Shown: piece by piece, positions 1 to 13,545 of the stretch
How positions within the stretch are numbered: position 1 is the first letter of the stretch
Layout: each line of letters opens with the position of its first letter
Origin: Chionoecetes opilio
Taxonomy: Eukaryota; Arthropoda; Malacostraca; Decapoda; Majidae
Direction of reading: 5' to 3'
DNA: 64,000 nt
NCBI GenBank assembly: GCA_016584305.1
Contig: JACEEZ010013998.1
Coordinates: forward strand, 120,001-184,000
Notes under the pieces: model-generated
What the model saw: only the letters and a program-made list of their open reading frames with translations
What the model was told of the DNA's origin: nothing
Databases searched by the model: none
Program-made: the position numbers and the translations under genes

Positions 1-165
1 AGAGGAGGATGAGGAGGAAGAATAAGAGGAGGATGAGGAGGAAGAATAAGAGGAGGATGAGGAGGAAGAATAAGAGGAACAGGATGAGGAGGAAGAAGAA
101 GAAAAGATTGTGTTATCGTGTTCACAGACAGACAGACAGACAGACAGACACACACAGAGACGCAG
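1..165. repeat. purine-rich GGA/GAA minisatellite followed by (ACAG)n
   Basis: Imperfect tandem units of the type GAGGAGGAAGAATAAGAGG fill about the first 105 bases. A run of CAGA/ACAG tetranucleotides follows to about 165. The open frame across it codes only for Arg/Lys repeats and is not a gene. Bases 166-364 show nothing recognisable. Confidence 0.85.
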
Positions 166-364
166 ACGAAAATAATACCCACCTACTTCGTGAACTGTCG
201 TAATAATAATAATATCTTATCTATGCTTACCCATCATCCATGTCTCAGGTAAGAAGATCAATCCACATTAGGTACTACTGTAGGTTATTTTATGTTTTGT
301 ACAGGGACACGTTTGACCATTCTACTGATTGTTATCTAATACATGAAACGGCGTCATGATACAT

Positions 365-852
365 TACCGTAGATAACACTATAGTCGCCACCTGCAATAA
401 CGTTCCCACCCGCCAAATATTACGAATTATAGCATCACTACTGATCTTTATGTGCCACTGAAGATGTTACACAGTAGTTTATTATCATGACTGTATAATC
501 TACCCTGTTTCAGCGTTGTTTTATGCTTTGTAGCTGCAAGTATAGACGGTTTCAAATTTCGCTACTCTTTTTTTTCTTTTTCGCCCGACAACGACGGCGG
601 GAGGACTCTCAGAACATAAACACTAGCTGGCGACCTTATTGTTGGTCGCCACGCTGGTGATATTTTTGTAATTTGTTCATTTATAGCCATACTATGACAC
701 AGATGAAGATACAAAATGACACAAACTCTCCAGATAGCCCCTTCTAATTTTTCTGAAATCATGGATGTAGAAATGTAAGTATTAACGCCACCACACGTCT
801 GTATAACAGAAAAAAAAGTTGTCCTGGCGACTTTACTGTTATCTACGGTAGA
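365..852 (+). mobile_element. inverted-repeat DNA element, copy A
   Basis: Both ends carry the same inverted terminal sequence: TACCGTAGATAACA at the left, and its complement TGTTATCTACGGTA at the right. The inside is unique and non-coding. The same element lies in opposite orientation at 27311-27787, just upstream of RUVBL1. No transposase frame is visible, so it is a non-autonomous element. The family is not identified. Confidence 0.75.
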
Positions 853-1002
853 AGCCACGCCCCCTGCCTTCCCGCCCTTTTTTACGTGGCAGCTGATTGG
901 TGCACTCCTCGTATCATCACTACCACTCACAATAATATTAACGTAAGGTTACTATAATAATGGTAACAATGAAAATATACCTGTACATGTGGCGTAAGTT
1001 AA

Positions 1003-1888
1003 AATAAACCTCAAAATAACCTTAAAAAACTAAAATAAACCTCAAAATAACCTAAAAAAACTCAAAATTAACTTAAAAATAACCTAAAAACTCATAAATA
1101 AACCTCAAAATAACCTTAAAAAAACTCAAAAATAAACCTCAAAATTACCTAAATACCTCAAAATAACCTAAATAACCTCAAAAACTAAAAAATAAACCTC
1201 AAAATAACCTACAATAACCTCAAAGCCTCAAATAACCTAAAAAAAACGAAATAAACCTTAATATAGCCTTTAAAAAAATGAAAAGTAAACTTCAAAATAA
1301 CCGAAAAAAACTCAAATAAACCTCAAAATAACCTCAAAACACTAAAAAATAAACCTCAAAATAACCTAAAAAACTCAAAAATAAACCTCAAAATAACCTC
1401 AATAACCTCAAAAATAAACCTCAAAATAACCTAAAAAACTCAAAAATAAACCTCAAAATAACCTAAAAAACTCAAAAATAAACCTCAAAATAACCTAAAA
1501 AACTCAAAAATAAACCTCAAAATAACCTAAAAAACCTTAAAAATAAACCTCAAAATAACCTAAAAAACTCAAAAATAAACCTAAAAATAACCTTAAAAAA
1601 CTAAAATAAACCTAAAAATAACCTAAAAAACTATACAAAATACACCTAAAAATAACCTTAAAAAACTCAAAAATACACCTAAAAATAACCTAAAAAACCT
1701 CAAAAATAAACCTAAAAAACTCAAAAATAAACCTAAAAAAACTCAAAAATAAACCTCAAAATAACCTAAATACCTCAAAATAATCTAAATAACCTCAAAA
1801 ATAAACCTCAAAATAACCTCACTCTAAATAAACCTCAAAATAACCTAAAAAACCCTCAAAATAACCTCAAAACCCTCAAAATAACCTC
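1003..1888. repeat. AT-rich minisatellite (AAAATAAACCTCAAAATAACC type)
   Basis: About 0.9 kb of imperfect tandem units of roughly 30 bp, built from the words AAACTC, AAAATAAACC and TCAAAATAACCT. Units vary by single-base indels and T/C changes. Strand bias is strong: the plus strand is nearly free of G. It is non-coding. Confidence 0.9.
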
Positions 1889-2050
1889 AGAGTGCAGACA
1901 GCTGTGTAGACTGAAAGATTACAACACGATTCATACATGTGTCGCAACTCGCAAGGCAGTGACGGCAGCGAGATGTAAAGAGCGATAGATTATTAAGAGA
2001 AAGACAATACTGACTTTTTTACTTGTGGGAGTGTCTCGTATGTGATGGAA

Positions 2051-2055
<5 letters not shown>

Positions 2056-2085
<30 letters not shown>
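2056..2085. repeat. (GAT)n microsatellite
   Basis: About ten GAT repeats, the only feature in the stretch between the AT-rich minisatellite and the (CT)n blocks. Confidence 0.85.
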
Positions 2086-2172
2086 AGTAGTGTTGATGTA
2101 GCCTATCTATTGAAACAGCTGAAAACCAACCACATTCATTCTAAGTTTTGAGCCAATTAACTTTTTTCCAAA

Positions 2173-2977
<805 letters not shown>

Positions 2978-3153
2978 CCTCCGTTCTCTTTTATCCCTCT
3001 ACTTTTTCTATTTTTATATCCCTCTCTTCCCCTCAGCTTTTCTCTGTCTGGGGCTTTCAATTCTTACCTTTGAATAAAATATGAATAAAAATCAAATAAA
3101 AAAACTCATTGACGCACCCTTTCAGCCATTCTGAGTACCTGCTGAATGTTTCC

Positions 3154-3297
3154 TTTTACTCTCCTTACTTTATTCCTTACTTACTCCTTACTTTCCTTAC
3201 TTTCCTTACTTTATTCCTTACTACTTTTACTCCTTACTGTCTTACTTTATGTCTCCTGCCTCCACCCCCCCCCCCTCGCCCCCCCCCCCCCCCCCGC
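3154..3297. repeat. pyrimidine tract with CTTACTTTC repeats and poly-C
   Basis: TTACTCCTTACTTTCC-type repeats are followed by poly-C runs at about 3265-3295. It is non-coding low-complexity DNA. Confidence 0.8.
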
Positions 3298-3397
3298 TGC
3301 TCACAATCGGTTCCGGATAAAAACATTTAGCCAGGTAACCGTAAGAGAAAGACGCTATTCCGCTCCACTGAGACTGCTGTTGTGATGAAGAAGAAAA

Positions 3398-3545
3398 ATA
3401 ATAATAAGAGGAGGAGGAAGAGGAGGAGAGGAGGAGGAGGAGGAGGAGGAGGAGGAGGAGGGGAGGAGGAGGAGAGGAGGAGGAGGAGGAGGAGGAGGAA
3501 GAGGAAGAAGAAGAAGAACAGGAGGAAGAGGACGAGGAGGAGGAG
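3398..3545. repeat. (GGA)n purine tract
   Basis: AGG/GGA triplets with occasional AAG. The minus-strand frame reads poly-Ser and is not a gene. Confidence 0.85.
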
Positions 3546-3604
3546 CCTGTTAGTTTAAAAAAATTACTAATGGAGGAAGGGTAGTGGAATTTCCGAAGCA
3601 CTTG

Positions 3605-3994
<390 letters not shown>

Positions 3995-4297
3995 CCACAA
4001 TACTACCTCTTGTTTTTGTAGTGAAGTATCTACGTAGATGGGAATATCAAGTTCCCTCCCTGCACTTCACTCGCATACAAAACACTTCACTTAAAGTAGA
4101 TCTTTCAATCCAATTCAATTCAACCCACTACGTAACATTTTTTCTTTCTTTCGACATCAAATTCCCTGTTTCATACACTCAAACTTTAGTCATATTTTAC
4201 TATGTATATACTACGTTCACTTCAACACACTATAACACCTCACATTCACTTCATCTATAGTTATTTCCTAGATCAATTGACTTTTAATAGAAGGATG

Positions 4298-4560
4298 GTT
4301 ATTTCACTCCACAAACGTCTTTTCCTTATCAAATTCCTATAGTTGCATATCTCAACACTTAACACTTAACACTTTCTATTAACTCTTACACTTAACTAAC
4401 TATTTCACTCCACAAACGTCTTTTCCATATCAAATTCCTATAGTTGCATACCTTAACACTTAACTCTTTCTATTAACTCTTACACCTACTTAACTTTACC
4501 TATTTCACTCCACAAACGTATTTTCGATATCAAATTCCCTATAGTTGCATACCTAACACC
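4298..4560. repeat. ~100-bp imperfect tandem repeat, 3 copies
   Basis: The words TATTTCACTCCACAAACG and CTATAGTTGCATA recur at about 4301, 4403 and 4501. The rest of 3991-4784 shows nothing I recognise. Confidence 0.75.
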
Positions 4561-4784
4561 TTCCTCTTATGACTCTGCCCACACCACTGTCACCACACGC
4601 CTATCACTGGGACGTAAACACACTCATACCACTGCAACATATGTGGGAGGCGATACCAAGGAAGCTATAAGAGTTCCTTGGGTAGTAGTACGTCTGTATG
4701 CTTTGTCCGTAGCGTCCGTGAGGCTGTGAAGGACTGACGAGTGGCTGCGGAGTGCGGACGTGATACAGAGAACGGGCTTGTGGT

Positions 4785-5615
4785 GGGGAAGGGAAGGGAT
4801 GGGGGGGAGAGGTGGGGGAGGGATGGGAAGGGGAGGGAAGGGAGGGGAAGGGAAGGGAGGAGGGAGGGGTAGAGTGTGGGAAGGGAAGGGAGGGAAGGAG
4901 GTGTTGTGGTGGGGAAGGGAGGGAAGGGAGGGGAAGGGAAGGGGAGGGAAAGGAAGGGGAGGGGAAGGGAAGGGAAGGGAGGGAAGGGAGGGGAAGGGAA
5001 GGGAGGGGAAGGGAGGGGAAGGGATGGGAAGGGAAGGGAAGGGAGGGGAAGGGAAAGGAGGGAGGGGTGGAGTGTGGGAAGGGAAGGTGTTGTGGTGGGG
5101 AAGGGAGGGAAGGGAGGGGAAGGGAAGGGAGGGGAAAGGAAGGGGAAGGGAAGGGAAGGGAGGGAAGGGAGGGAAAGGAAGGGGAGGGGAAGTGAAGGGA
5201 AGGGAGGGAAGGGAGGGGAAGGGAAGGGAGGGGGAGGGGGAGGGGGAGGGGAAGGGAAGGGAAGGGAAGGGAGGGAAGGGAGGGGAAGGGAAGGGAGGGA
5301 AAGGAAGGGGAGGGGAAGGGAAGGGAGGGAAAAGGAAGGGGAGGGGAAGGGAAGGGAGGGAAAAGGAAGGGGAGGGGAAGGGAGGGAAGGAGGTGTCAGG
5401 GAGGGGAAGGGAAGGGATAAGGTGGGGTTTTGCGTTGTGGTGGAGAGAGGAAGGGAGGGCAGGAGGTGTCAGGGAAGGGAGGGGAGGGGAGGAGAGGGGT
5501 GTCAGGGAGGGGAAGGGAAGGGAAGGGAGGAGAGGGGTGTCAGGGAGGGGAAGGGAAGGGAGGGAAAGGAGAGGGGTGTCAGGGAGAGGAGGGAGAGAAG
5601 GAAGTGACAGAGGAA
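4785..5615. repeat. GGGAAGG-type purine minisatellite
   Basis: Over 800 bases of almost pure G/A on the plus strand, built from GGGAAGG and GGGAGGGGAAGG words. G-run spacing would permit G-quadruplexes. All forward frames are open because the repeat lacks stop words. Frames of up to 295 codons give only Gly/Arg/Glu/Lys and are not genes. Confidence 0.9.
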
Positions 5616-5886
5616 GGTCAGGGAAGCGAGTCCAATATTTGCGTTAATGATGAGGCTTGTTCGTGCAGGATGAAGTTAATATATTCTTGAACATTTTTGG
5701 ATTAGCAAGACGAAGGTTATATTGATGGTGGTTTATGTGGTTTGTGATTAGCTAGCTTTCAATACGTCAATTAGGTTTATATACATTTATTGCCTTGATT
5801 CATCTATCTGCTAAGCCATCTGTAACTGTGTGTAACTGTGATTAGTAACTGTACGAATAAAAAATGAATATATAAATAAATAAATA

Positions 5887-6402
<516 letters not shown>

Positions 6403-6924
6403 GGTAGTCTATACAAAACCCTTACAAATGGATATAGCTACGTGGCATAAACTGAAATGGCAAAATAAAGCTGTCATTCGCAATATTCCTCACTCAGTGG
6501 ACTTATTTTCAAACATATAAAACAACATAAAATATACGTACAGGATTTCAAACACCTACACAAAATAATGAATAGATTACTTCACCCTTGTTATATACTT
6601 CTATCTATCACTCTATTGTTCTCTTTTGTTAATCTGCCATGAGTCTAGTCTATTTTTTTTTAACGAGGCAAAAAATCCTGACCCCTTGCTGCTTCCTGAC
6701 TGATATTTGATGCCAGGAGAAGGGAATACTACGCTTCTTCTAAATTTCTGTTGTATTTTATCATAGTTAACCATATTATCAGGTAAATAGAGGCATCATT
6801 TTAAGCATGAGACCTTATGATAGCATGGAATTTTTCCCTCGTTAAAAAAAATAGTCTATAGTTATTAAGTGTCTTTCTTCTATGTATCATTGTATAAGTA
6901 TTTTTCTTTTTGTTTATCTGCCAT

Positions 6925-7765
6925 GAGTAGTTAACTAACACCCTCTTAACAACCAACTAACACCCTCTTAACACCCAACTAACACCCTCATAACACCCAA
7001 CTAACACCCTCTTAACACCCAACTAACACCCTCTTAACAACCAACTAACACCCTCTTAACAAGCAACTAACACCCTCTTAACAACCAGATAAGATAAGAT
7101 TTTCATCCTATCTAGACACTTTGCAAGTACCAACTACAAGGTTATTGACTATACAAAGCGCCGCCACGTCAGCACGAACTAGGCGGACTCGAACCGCTGA
7201 CCGAATGCGCAGGGACTCTGCACATTGCAAGCTCACGTCTCTACCAACCTTGCCACCCTGACGGGCTCTTAACAACCAACTAACACCCTCTTAACACCCA
7301 ACTAACACCCTCTTAACAACCAACTAACACCCTCTTAACATCCAACTAACACCCTCTTAACATCCAACTAATACCCTCTTAACACCCAACTAACAACCTC
7401 ATAACACCCAACTAACACCCTCTTAACAACCAACTAACACCCTCTTAACACCCAACTAACAACCTCATAACACCCAACTAACACCCTCTTAACAACCAAC
7501 TAACACCCTCTTAACACCCAACTAACAACCTCATAACACCCAACTAACACCCTCTTAACACCCAACTAACAACCTCATAACAACCAACTAACACCCTCTT
7601 AACACCCAACTAACACCCTCTTAACAACCAACTAACACCCTCTTAACACCCAACTAACACCCTCTTAACAACCAACTAACACCCTCTTAACACCCAACTA
7701 ACACCCTCTTAACAACCAACTAACACCCTCTTAACACCCAACCAACACCCTATTAACAACCAACT
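6925..7765. repeat. 22-bp minisatellite (ACACCCTCTTA / ACACCCAACTA)
   Basis: Tandem 22-bp units made of two half-units, with C/A and C/T variants (ACACCC, ACAACC, CATAACA). The array is split by a tRNA-derived SINE at 7088-7265. Confidence 0.93.
7088..7265 (-). mobile_element. tRNA-derived SINE inside the 22-bp minisatellite
   Basis: On the minus strand the element begins with a tRNA-like head. It has an A-box-like TGGCAAGGTTGGTAGAGAC and a B-box-like GGTTCGAGTCC, the RNA polymerase III promoter arrangement. The 3' end carries a short (TCTTA)n tail. It is flanked by CTCTTAACAACCA on both sides (7075-7087 and 7266-7278), as expected of a target-site duplication. The surrounding satellite also contains that word, so the duplication alone is not proof. 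Confidence 0.75.
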
Positions 7766-7820
7766 TAATTAATTTTTACCTCCGCCAACGAAGTTGGAGG
7801 GGTTATGTTTTCACCCCGAT

Positions 7821-7852
<32 letters not shown>

Positions 7853-8024
7853 TAGTATACAGGATTTCTCGAAAAGTTACCAATAGATTTGGACCAAACT
7901 CGGTATACCAAGTCTATTTGGTATAAGGAAGAACAGATTTAATTTTGGATGAAATCTATTGACAACTGTTGCCATGGCAACCAATAGATGAAATATTCGG
8001 CCGGAGGTATGCACTCATACTGAG

Positions 8025-8324
8025 TAAGTAAAGTAAAGATAGGAGCATACGCTAAGCTGCGCGTGGCATGCGGTGCTCATCTCCGTGGCATTAGCCCTTA
8101 GAGCCTGTGGTGGGTGAGAACCCGTTACCCCGGGACACAGGGCTAGTGTGACTCCCGGGTTACCACAGTTACCTTCCCCAGGTTACCCCAGGTACCCATT
8201 TATCAACCCCGAAAGGAAGTAAGAACAGCTGGGGAGGCTGGTCACCGACTTGCCCTGGCCCGGGATCGAACCAGGGCCCGCAGATTCGTAGCCAGGCACG
8301 CTAGCCACTGCACCACGGAGGCGA
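8025..8324 (-). mobile_element. tRNA-derived SINE with 9-bp target duplication
   Basis: The minus strand reads a tRNA-like head with A-box-like TGGTGCAGTGGCTAGCGTG and B-box GGTTCGATCCC. About 200 bp of body and a (CTTTA)n tail follow. CATACTGAG flanks it perfectly at 8016-8024 and 8325-8333. Both RNA polymerase III boxes are present, so it may still be transcribable (inference). It is a SINE, not a functional tRNA gene, because the head continues directly into the body. Confidence 0.85.
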
Positions 8325-8332
8325 CATACTGA

Positions 8333-8334
<2 letters not shown>

Positions 8335-8402
<68 letters not shown>
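8335..8402. repeat. (TA)n microsatellite
   Basis: A pure TA dinucleotide tract with one phase slip, inside the dispersed CTCCGCC element. The second copy of the element has a (TA)n tract at the same place. Confidence 0.95.
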
Positions 8403-8404
<2 letters not shown>

Positions 8405-8586
8405 CACAACTGTTGCCATAGCAACCAATTGATGAAATATTCGGGCGGAGGTATGCGCTCTACTGAGTGCCCCCCCCCCCTACTAGGCCCCTAGTTACAC
8501 ATGTTATTAAGTGTCCTTCAATGTATCTTCTTTCTTTCGTCACTGTCTAAGTATTTTTCTTTTTGTATATCTGCCAAGAGTAGTTA

Positions 8587-8799
8587 TTAACCCCTTCACA
8601 TCCAGATATTTCCTTTGCTATAAAAAAATGTCTATTGTCGAGCCATAAAATCACGAAAAGTCACTTAATATACCAAATTAGTTAGTCGACAAGGACACTA
8701 AACAGGTCATATCTATAAAACATTGCTTATAGTCACTACAAATCGTCTAATGGTACCCAAATTACAATGAAAATTACGTTCTGGGCCTCAAGGAGTTAA
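8587..8799 (-). mobile_element. TTAA-flanked piggyBac-like MITE, copy 1
   Basis: About 212 bp including TTAA on each side. One end reads CCCCTTCACATCCAGAT; the other ends CTGGGCCTCAAGGAG. The ends are imperfect inverted repeats starting CCC. TTAA targets and CCC-starting ends are features of piggyBac elements (family knowledge). There is no coding capacity. Orientation is set with the CCCCTTGAGGCCC end as left. Confidence 0.8.
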
Positions 8800-9139
8800 G
8801 TGTCTTTCTTTCTGTTTATGTAAAGTCAGGCTGTACCTATTTCATATCATTGTATACACATTACACACCCATCTACTTTTCCCTATAGCTCACCCTCTCC
8901 CTTCTTTTCTCTCTGAATAAACTATTAAAACTTTCAAGTATCAGGAAAACTAACAAAAATTACGTCTCTCAGTAGAAGTAGAAAATAGACAGCTCACCCT
9001 CACACCTCTTGTCTCTCTAAATAAACGGATAAAACTATCAAGTATCAGAAAAACTAATAAAATAAATAACAAGTTTCTCAGCAGAAGGAAAAAATAGATC
9101 TCTTTTCCTGGTATGACGTGGAATTTCAAGATAGCACGT

Positions 9140-9141
9140 AC

Positions 9142-9212
<71 letters not shown>

Positions 9213-9217
9213 TCCCT

Positions 9218-9252
<35 letters not shown>
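9140..9252. repeat. (CT)n microsatellite
   Basis: A (CT)n run with CTCCCT interruptions, followed by a TCTC/ATTATC-rich pyrimidine stretch up to about 9400. Confidence 0.93.
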
Positions 9253-9253
<1 letters not shown>

Positions 9254-9402
9254 TATTATCTCTCCCATTCTCTTTTTTTCCTCTCACTCAAATTATCTCT
9301 CATTATGTCTTGCCTCATCCTCTCTCCCATTTTCCCTCTTCCCATTCTCTTTTTATTATTTCTTATTCTCTCTCTCATTATCTCACTCTCATTCTCTCTC
9401 AT

Positions 9403-9445
9403 TACCTCCGCCAACGAAGTTGGAGGGGTTATGTTTTCACCCCGA

Positions 9446-9482
<37 letters not shown>

Positions 9483-9660
9483 AGTGTACAGGATTTCTCG
9501 AAAAGTTGCGAATAGATTTGGACCAAACTCGGTATACCAAGTCTATTTGGTATAAGGAAGAACTGATTTAATTTTGGATGAAATCTATTGACAACTGTTG
9601 CCATGGCAACCAATTGATGAAATATTCGGCCGGAGGTATGCACTCATACTGAGTGCATAA

Positions 9661-9716
<56 letters not shown>

Positions 9717-9775
9717 ATATATATAATTGATGAAATATTCGGGCGGAGGTATGCGCTCTATTGAGTGCCCCCCCT
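9403..9775 (+). mobile_element. dispersed CTCCGCC element, copy 2
   Basis: Near-identical to the 7776-8485 copy: ACCTCCGCCAACGAAGTTGG start, (CTGT)n, TTGCCATGGCAACCAAT, a (TA)n tract at 9664-9724 and the CGGAGGTATGCGCTC end. It lacks the SINE, so that insertion is specific to copy 1. Confidence 0.75.
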
Positions 9776-9787
9776 AGTTGTTTTTTT

Positions 9788-9798
9788 CTCTCTCTCTC

Positions 9799-9860
<62 letters not shown>

Positions 9861-9932
9861 TCTCTCTCTCTCTCATTATCTCACTCTCATTCTCTCTCAT
9901 TCTTTCTCTCTCTCTCTCTCTCTTACTTCCTC
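9788..9932. repeat. (CT)n microsatellite
   Basis: Interrupted (CT)n tract. The short frames through it are low-complexity Leu/Ser. Confidence 0.93.
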
Positions 9933-9984
9933 AACGCCCGCAGATCATAACGGGACATGTAATAAGTTATGGTTGCAACACATA

Positions 9985-10600
9985 TCATAGCATACAGTTA
10001 AGGGTTCAGTCACCTCTACAATGTCCTATACCCTTGATACCTCCCTCCTTAAGCTATATTAATCTTAACAAAAGCAAAAATAATAAAAAAACAGCAACAG
10101 CAACAATAGCAACAAAAACTGTCAGAGAATAAAAGAAAGGAAAGGAATGAAAAGAAAAATGGTAAGTGAGTAAAAAGTAAAGAGGTAAAAAGTCTGATAG
10201 TGGCTAGGATGAAAGGATGGTAGGATGAAAGGACATAGGAAGGTTATAGGATTTCCCCACATCTCCTCCTTCCCCTTCCTGCAACCTACCCACATATAGC
10301 ATACGTTTCAGTTACCCCTGCAATGTCCAATATCCTTTATACTTCGTTCGTTTGATAATGGCTAGGATCAAGGGACATAGGAAGGTTATAGGATTTCCCC
10401 ACTCCTCCTCCTCTTCCTCCTCCTGCACCCACCCCACACATAGCATACAGTTAAAGGTTTCAGTTACCCCTGCAATGTCCAATATCCTTTATACTTCGTT
10501 CGTTTGATAGTGGCTAGGATCAAACGACATAGGAAGGTTATAGGATTTCCCCACTCCTCCTCTTCCTCCTCCTGCACCCACCCACCAAGTAACACACAAC
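9985..10600. repeat. ~140-bp unit in three diverged copies
   Basis: The words TAGCATACAGTTAA, CCCTGCAATGTCC, GGCTAGGAT and AGGAAGGTTATAGGATTTCC recur near 9988-10260, 10297-10420 and 10440-10560. The block ends at 10601-10636 with CTTATTTTCTTATGTTCTT, a stub of the LINE-A tail described for later copies. No coding is visible. Confidence 0.7.
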
Positions 10601-10728
10601 TGTAGCTTCCTTATTTTCTTATGTTCTTATGTTCTTAACTGCAATTACGGAGCGAGAAAATCAAATTACTACTATTACTACTGTACTGATATTTTTTTTT
10701 TCTTTCACCCGAAGGCAAACAGATAGAT

Positions 10729-10949
10729 AAAAATAACACTAGGAAAAAACCCACTTTTGGTTTACTGTAATGTTAGAACGCGCACAGTTGCCAAAGTTGA
10801 CCATCTACCACTCAAAGTACGTATATAGACTGGGTTAGTAGTCTATATACTTTGTCTACCAGTGTCTATATTTGGTTCAGCTGTTTCTACCATACGTACG
10901 AGGGAGGAGAAACAGGTGCAACAAGCGAGTGATTACGTGGCTTTCTTCC
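10729..10949 (+). repeat. dispersed repeat with hairpin, copy 1
   Basis: A ~220-bp block shared with 13546-13762. It contains the inverted repeat at 10813-10854 and the words CCATACGTACGAGGGAGGAG and GCGAGTGATTACGTGGC. It ends at an (AC)n tract. The class of element is not recognised. Confidence 0.8.
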
Positions 10950-10970
10950 CACACACACACACAGACACAG

Positions 10971-11031
<61 letters not shown>

Positions 11032-11054
11032 CACACACACACACACACACACAG

Positions 11055-11091
<37 letters not shown>

Positions 11092-11096
11092 CACAG

Positions 11097-11137
<41 letters not shown>

Positions 11138-11185
11138 CACACACACACACACACACACACAGTCACACACACACACACACACAGT

Positions 11186-11219
<34 letters not shown>

Positions 11220-11246
11220 CACACACACACACACACATACACACAG
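10950..11246. repeat. (CA)n microsatellite with CAGT interruptions
   Basis: About 300 bp of (CA)n broken by regularly placed CAGTCA words. Frames give His-Thr or Cys-Val repeats and are not genes. Confidence 0.95.
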
Positions 11247-11488
11247 ATAAGGAGACAAGACCCCACGAGTATAGCTCAGATCATGTAATCAATAACTAAG
11301 TAAAACACACATACACACGAACGTAAAAACACCCAACAGCTCATTCACATAAACTCTGATGAAAAAAAAGATTAGCCGTGGCGGGTCGTAAGAAGATAGG
11401 ACGGCAGGTGGCTTAGATAGCGTTGATAAAGATAACTCTTCCCTAAGCTCACATCACACATACCGCGGATAAAGGTCTTATCTCTTAC

Positions 11489-11780
11489 ACTCAGAGGTAT
11501 AAGTGTGGACAGAGCCTTATAATTTGTCGGTAAAAGGTGTTTGGGCGATACACAAGCCTTTGATATCACCTGTACCTACTCTTTCACCACCTGTTCTAAT
11601 GATATACTGCTTGCAACTATCAATTCATATCTCACTCAGAGGTATAAGTGTAGACAGAGCCTTAGAATACTACGCTGATAAAAGGCGTTTGGGCGATACA
11701 CAAGCCTTTGATATCACCTGTACCTACTCTTTCACCACCTGTTCTAATGATATACTGCTTGCAACTCTCATTCAACAGAG
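11489..11780. repeat. 146-bp tandem duplication
   Basis: The segment beginning TCAGAGGTATAAGTGT at 11491 recurs at 11637 with few changes. Both copies carry GGCGATACACAAGCC and TGATATACTGCTTGCAACT. No gene is evident. Bases 11790-12170 are G-rich on the plus strand and otherwise unremarkable. Confidence 0.85.
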
Positions 11781-12177
11781 CTAAACAATACGATAACAAC
11801 TAGGGCACCACGCACATTAACTTAACTTGAGCTGATGTGACGGTATGATGCTGGGATAAACGTGTGATGGTGTCCTTGGGATGGGTTGCGGAAGGGCATA
11901 GGTTGGGTTAGAGTTAGACTGCGGGTTGGGCTTTAGGGGGCGAGAGCACGTACACAGAGAGGCCATGTGGCAGACTGAGGAGTGAGGGTGGGCTGGCTGG
12001 TGCAGTGTGTTAGTAGCGGGAGTGAAGGAAGGAGGGAGGCTGGGGTGATGGGAGGATGCTGAGTAGAGGATAGGGGTGGGGTGGTGTGGGATGGTTAGGG
12101 TAGTGGTAGTGGTGATGGTGATGATGTTAAGGGGCTATGCTGTTGGTTGTTGTAGGGGTGGTAGTAGTGGAGTATCA

Positions 12178-12180
12178 GTG

Positions 12181-12228
<48 letters not shown>

Positions 12229-12396
12229 CTAGTAGTAGTAGTAGTAATGGTAGTAGTAGTAGTAGTGGTGGTTAAGTATCAGTAGTAGTAGTAGTAGTAG
12301 TAGTAGTATAGTAGTGGTGGAAATAGTAGTACTGTAGTAGGAGTAGGAGTAGTAGTAGGAGTGGACCAGGCTGAGTGGTAGTAGGGGTGAAGTATC

Positions 12397-12473
<77 letters not shown>

Positions 12474-12535
12474 AAATAGTAGTACTGTAGTAGGAGTAGG
12501 AGTAGTAGTAGGAGTGGTAGTAGGGGTGAAGTATC

Positions 12536-12579
<44 letters not shown>

Positions 12580-12750
12580 AGTATTAGGGTGGAATAGTAG
12601 TAGTAGGAGTAGAGTAGTAGTAGGAGTGGTAGTAGGGTGAAGTAGTAGTAGTAGTAGTAGTAGTAGAGTAGTAGTAGTATAGTAGTAGTAGTAGTAGTAG
12701 TAGTGTAGTATTTCAGTATAGTAGTAGTTATAGTAGTAGTAGTTAGTATA

Positions 12751-12815
<65 letters not shown>

Positions 12816-12884
12816 TGGTGGAAATAGTAGTAGTAGAAGTAGTTCACCTATTTTCTAAACTACATATCACCTATCATTCTTTCT

Positions 12885-12926
<42 letters not shown>

Positions 12927-13080
12927 AGAAGTAGTAGTAGTAGTAGTAGAGAAGTAGTAGTAGTAGTGGTGGTAGTGGTGGTTAAGTATCAGTAGTAGTA
13001 GTAGTAGTAGGAGTAGTAGTAGTAGTAGTAGTAGTACGGTAGTATAGTAGTGGTGGAAATAGTAGTAGTAGAAGTAGTTC
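12178..13080. repeat. (TAG)n trinucleotide array, ~0.9 kb
   Basis: (AGT)n/(TAG)n with recurring interruptions such as GTGGTGGAAATAGTAG and GGGTGAAGTATCAG. These give a higher-order pattern at the 100-150 bp scale. Frames read poly-Val or poly-Tyr/Leu and are not genes. Bases 13083-13545 are AT-rich and unidentified. Confidence 0.93.
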
Positions 13081-13545
13081 ACCTATTTCCTAAACTACAT
13101 ATCACATAACATTCTTTCCTAAGAACATGATTCCTGTGTCCCACTTTTTCTCTAATGTCACCCTAGTAGTGCAAGAACGGGTTGGTAGTAAAAAAAATAA
13201 CATCATAATGGTAATATCACGATTATTATGTATTTTTCATGGAGCTAAGAAAGAGTGGTCAGAGAAACACTATCATCTACATTCTCATCCTGACCATATT
13301 TAACTCAACCTCCTACACAAAACACAGTACCTACTCATTCCTTATCATTATTTTATTGAATTTTCTGTGAGGCTCTCCTAACCCTAAACTATCATAAGCT
13401 AGCTCCCTCATTTCCCCTCTCCTAACCGCGGTGCTGACTGTACATAACACACTCATGAATATACGAGGCCTTGTCCATCCCTATATGTATGACATGTGGC
13501 ATTTTGAAGAGACCCAATCCATAAAGCACTATCAAATACAGAAAG

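Larger units (their letters stand above)
7776..8485 (+). mobile_element. dispersed CTCCGCC element, copy 1, interrupted by a SINE
   Basis: It starts ACCTCCGCCAACGAAGTTGG, runs through a (CTGT)n tract and the word GTTGCCATGGCAACCAAT, and ends CGGAGGTATGCGCTC...GAGTGC. A second copy lies at 9403-9775. Elements with these ends are widespread in marine animal genomes (recalled knowledge; class not certain). A SINE at 8025-8324 and a (TA)n tract split this copy. Confidence 0.7.

Noticed and set aside
4760..5647. 295-codon open frame rich in Gly, Arg, Glu and Lys
   Set aside because: It lies entirely in a GGGAAGG purine repeat that lacks stop words in every forward frame. No splice signals or protein family support it.
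8250..8324. tRNA gene on the minus strand
   Set aside because: A and B boxes are present, but the sequence continues into a SINE body with a tail and target duplications. It is a SINE head.
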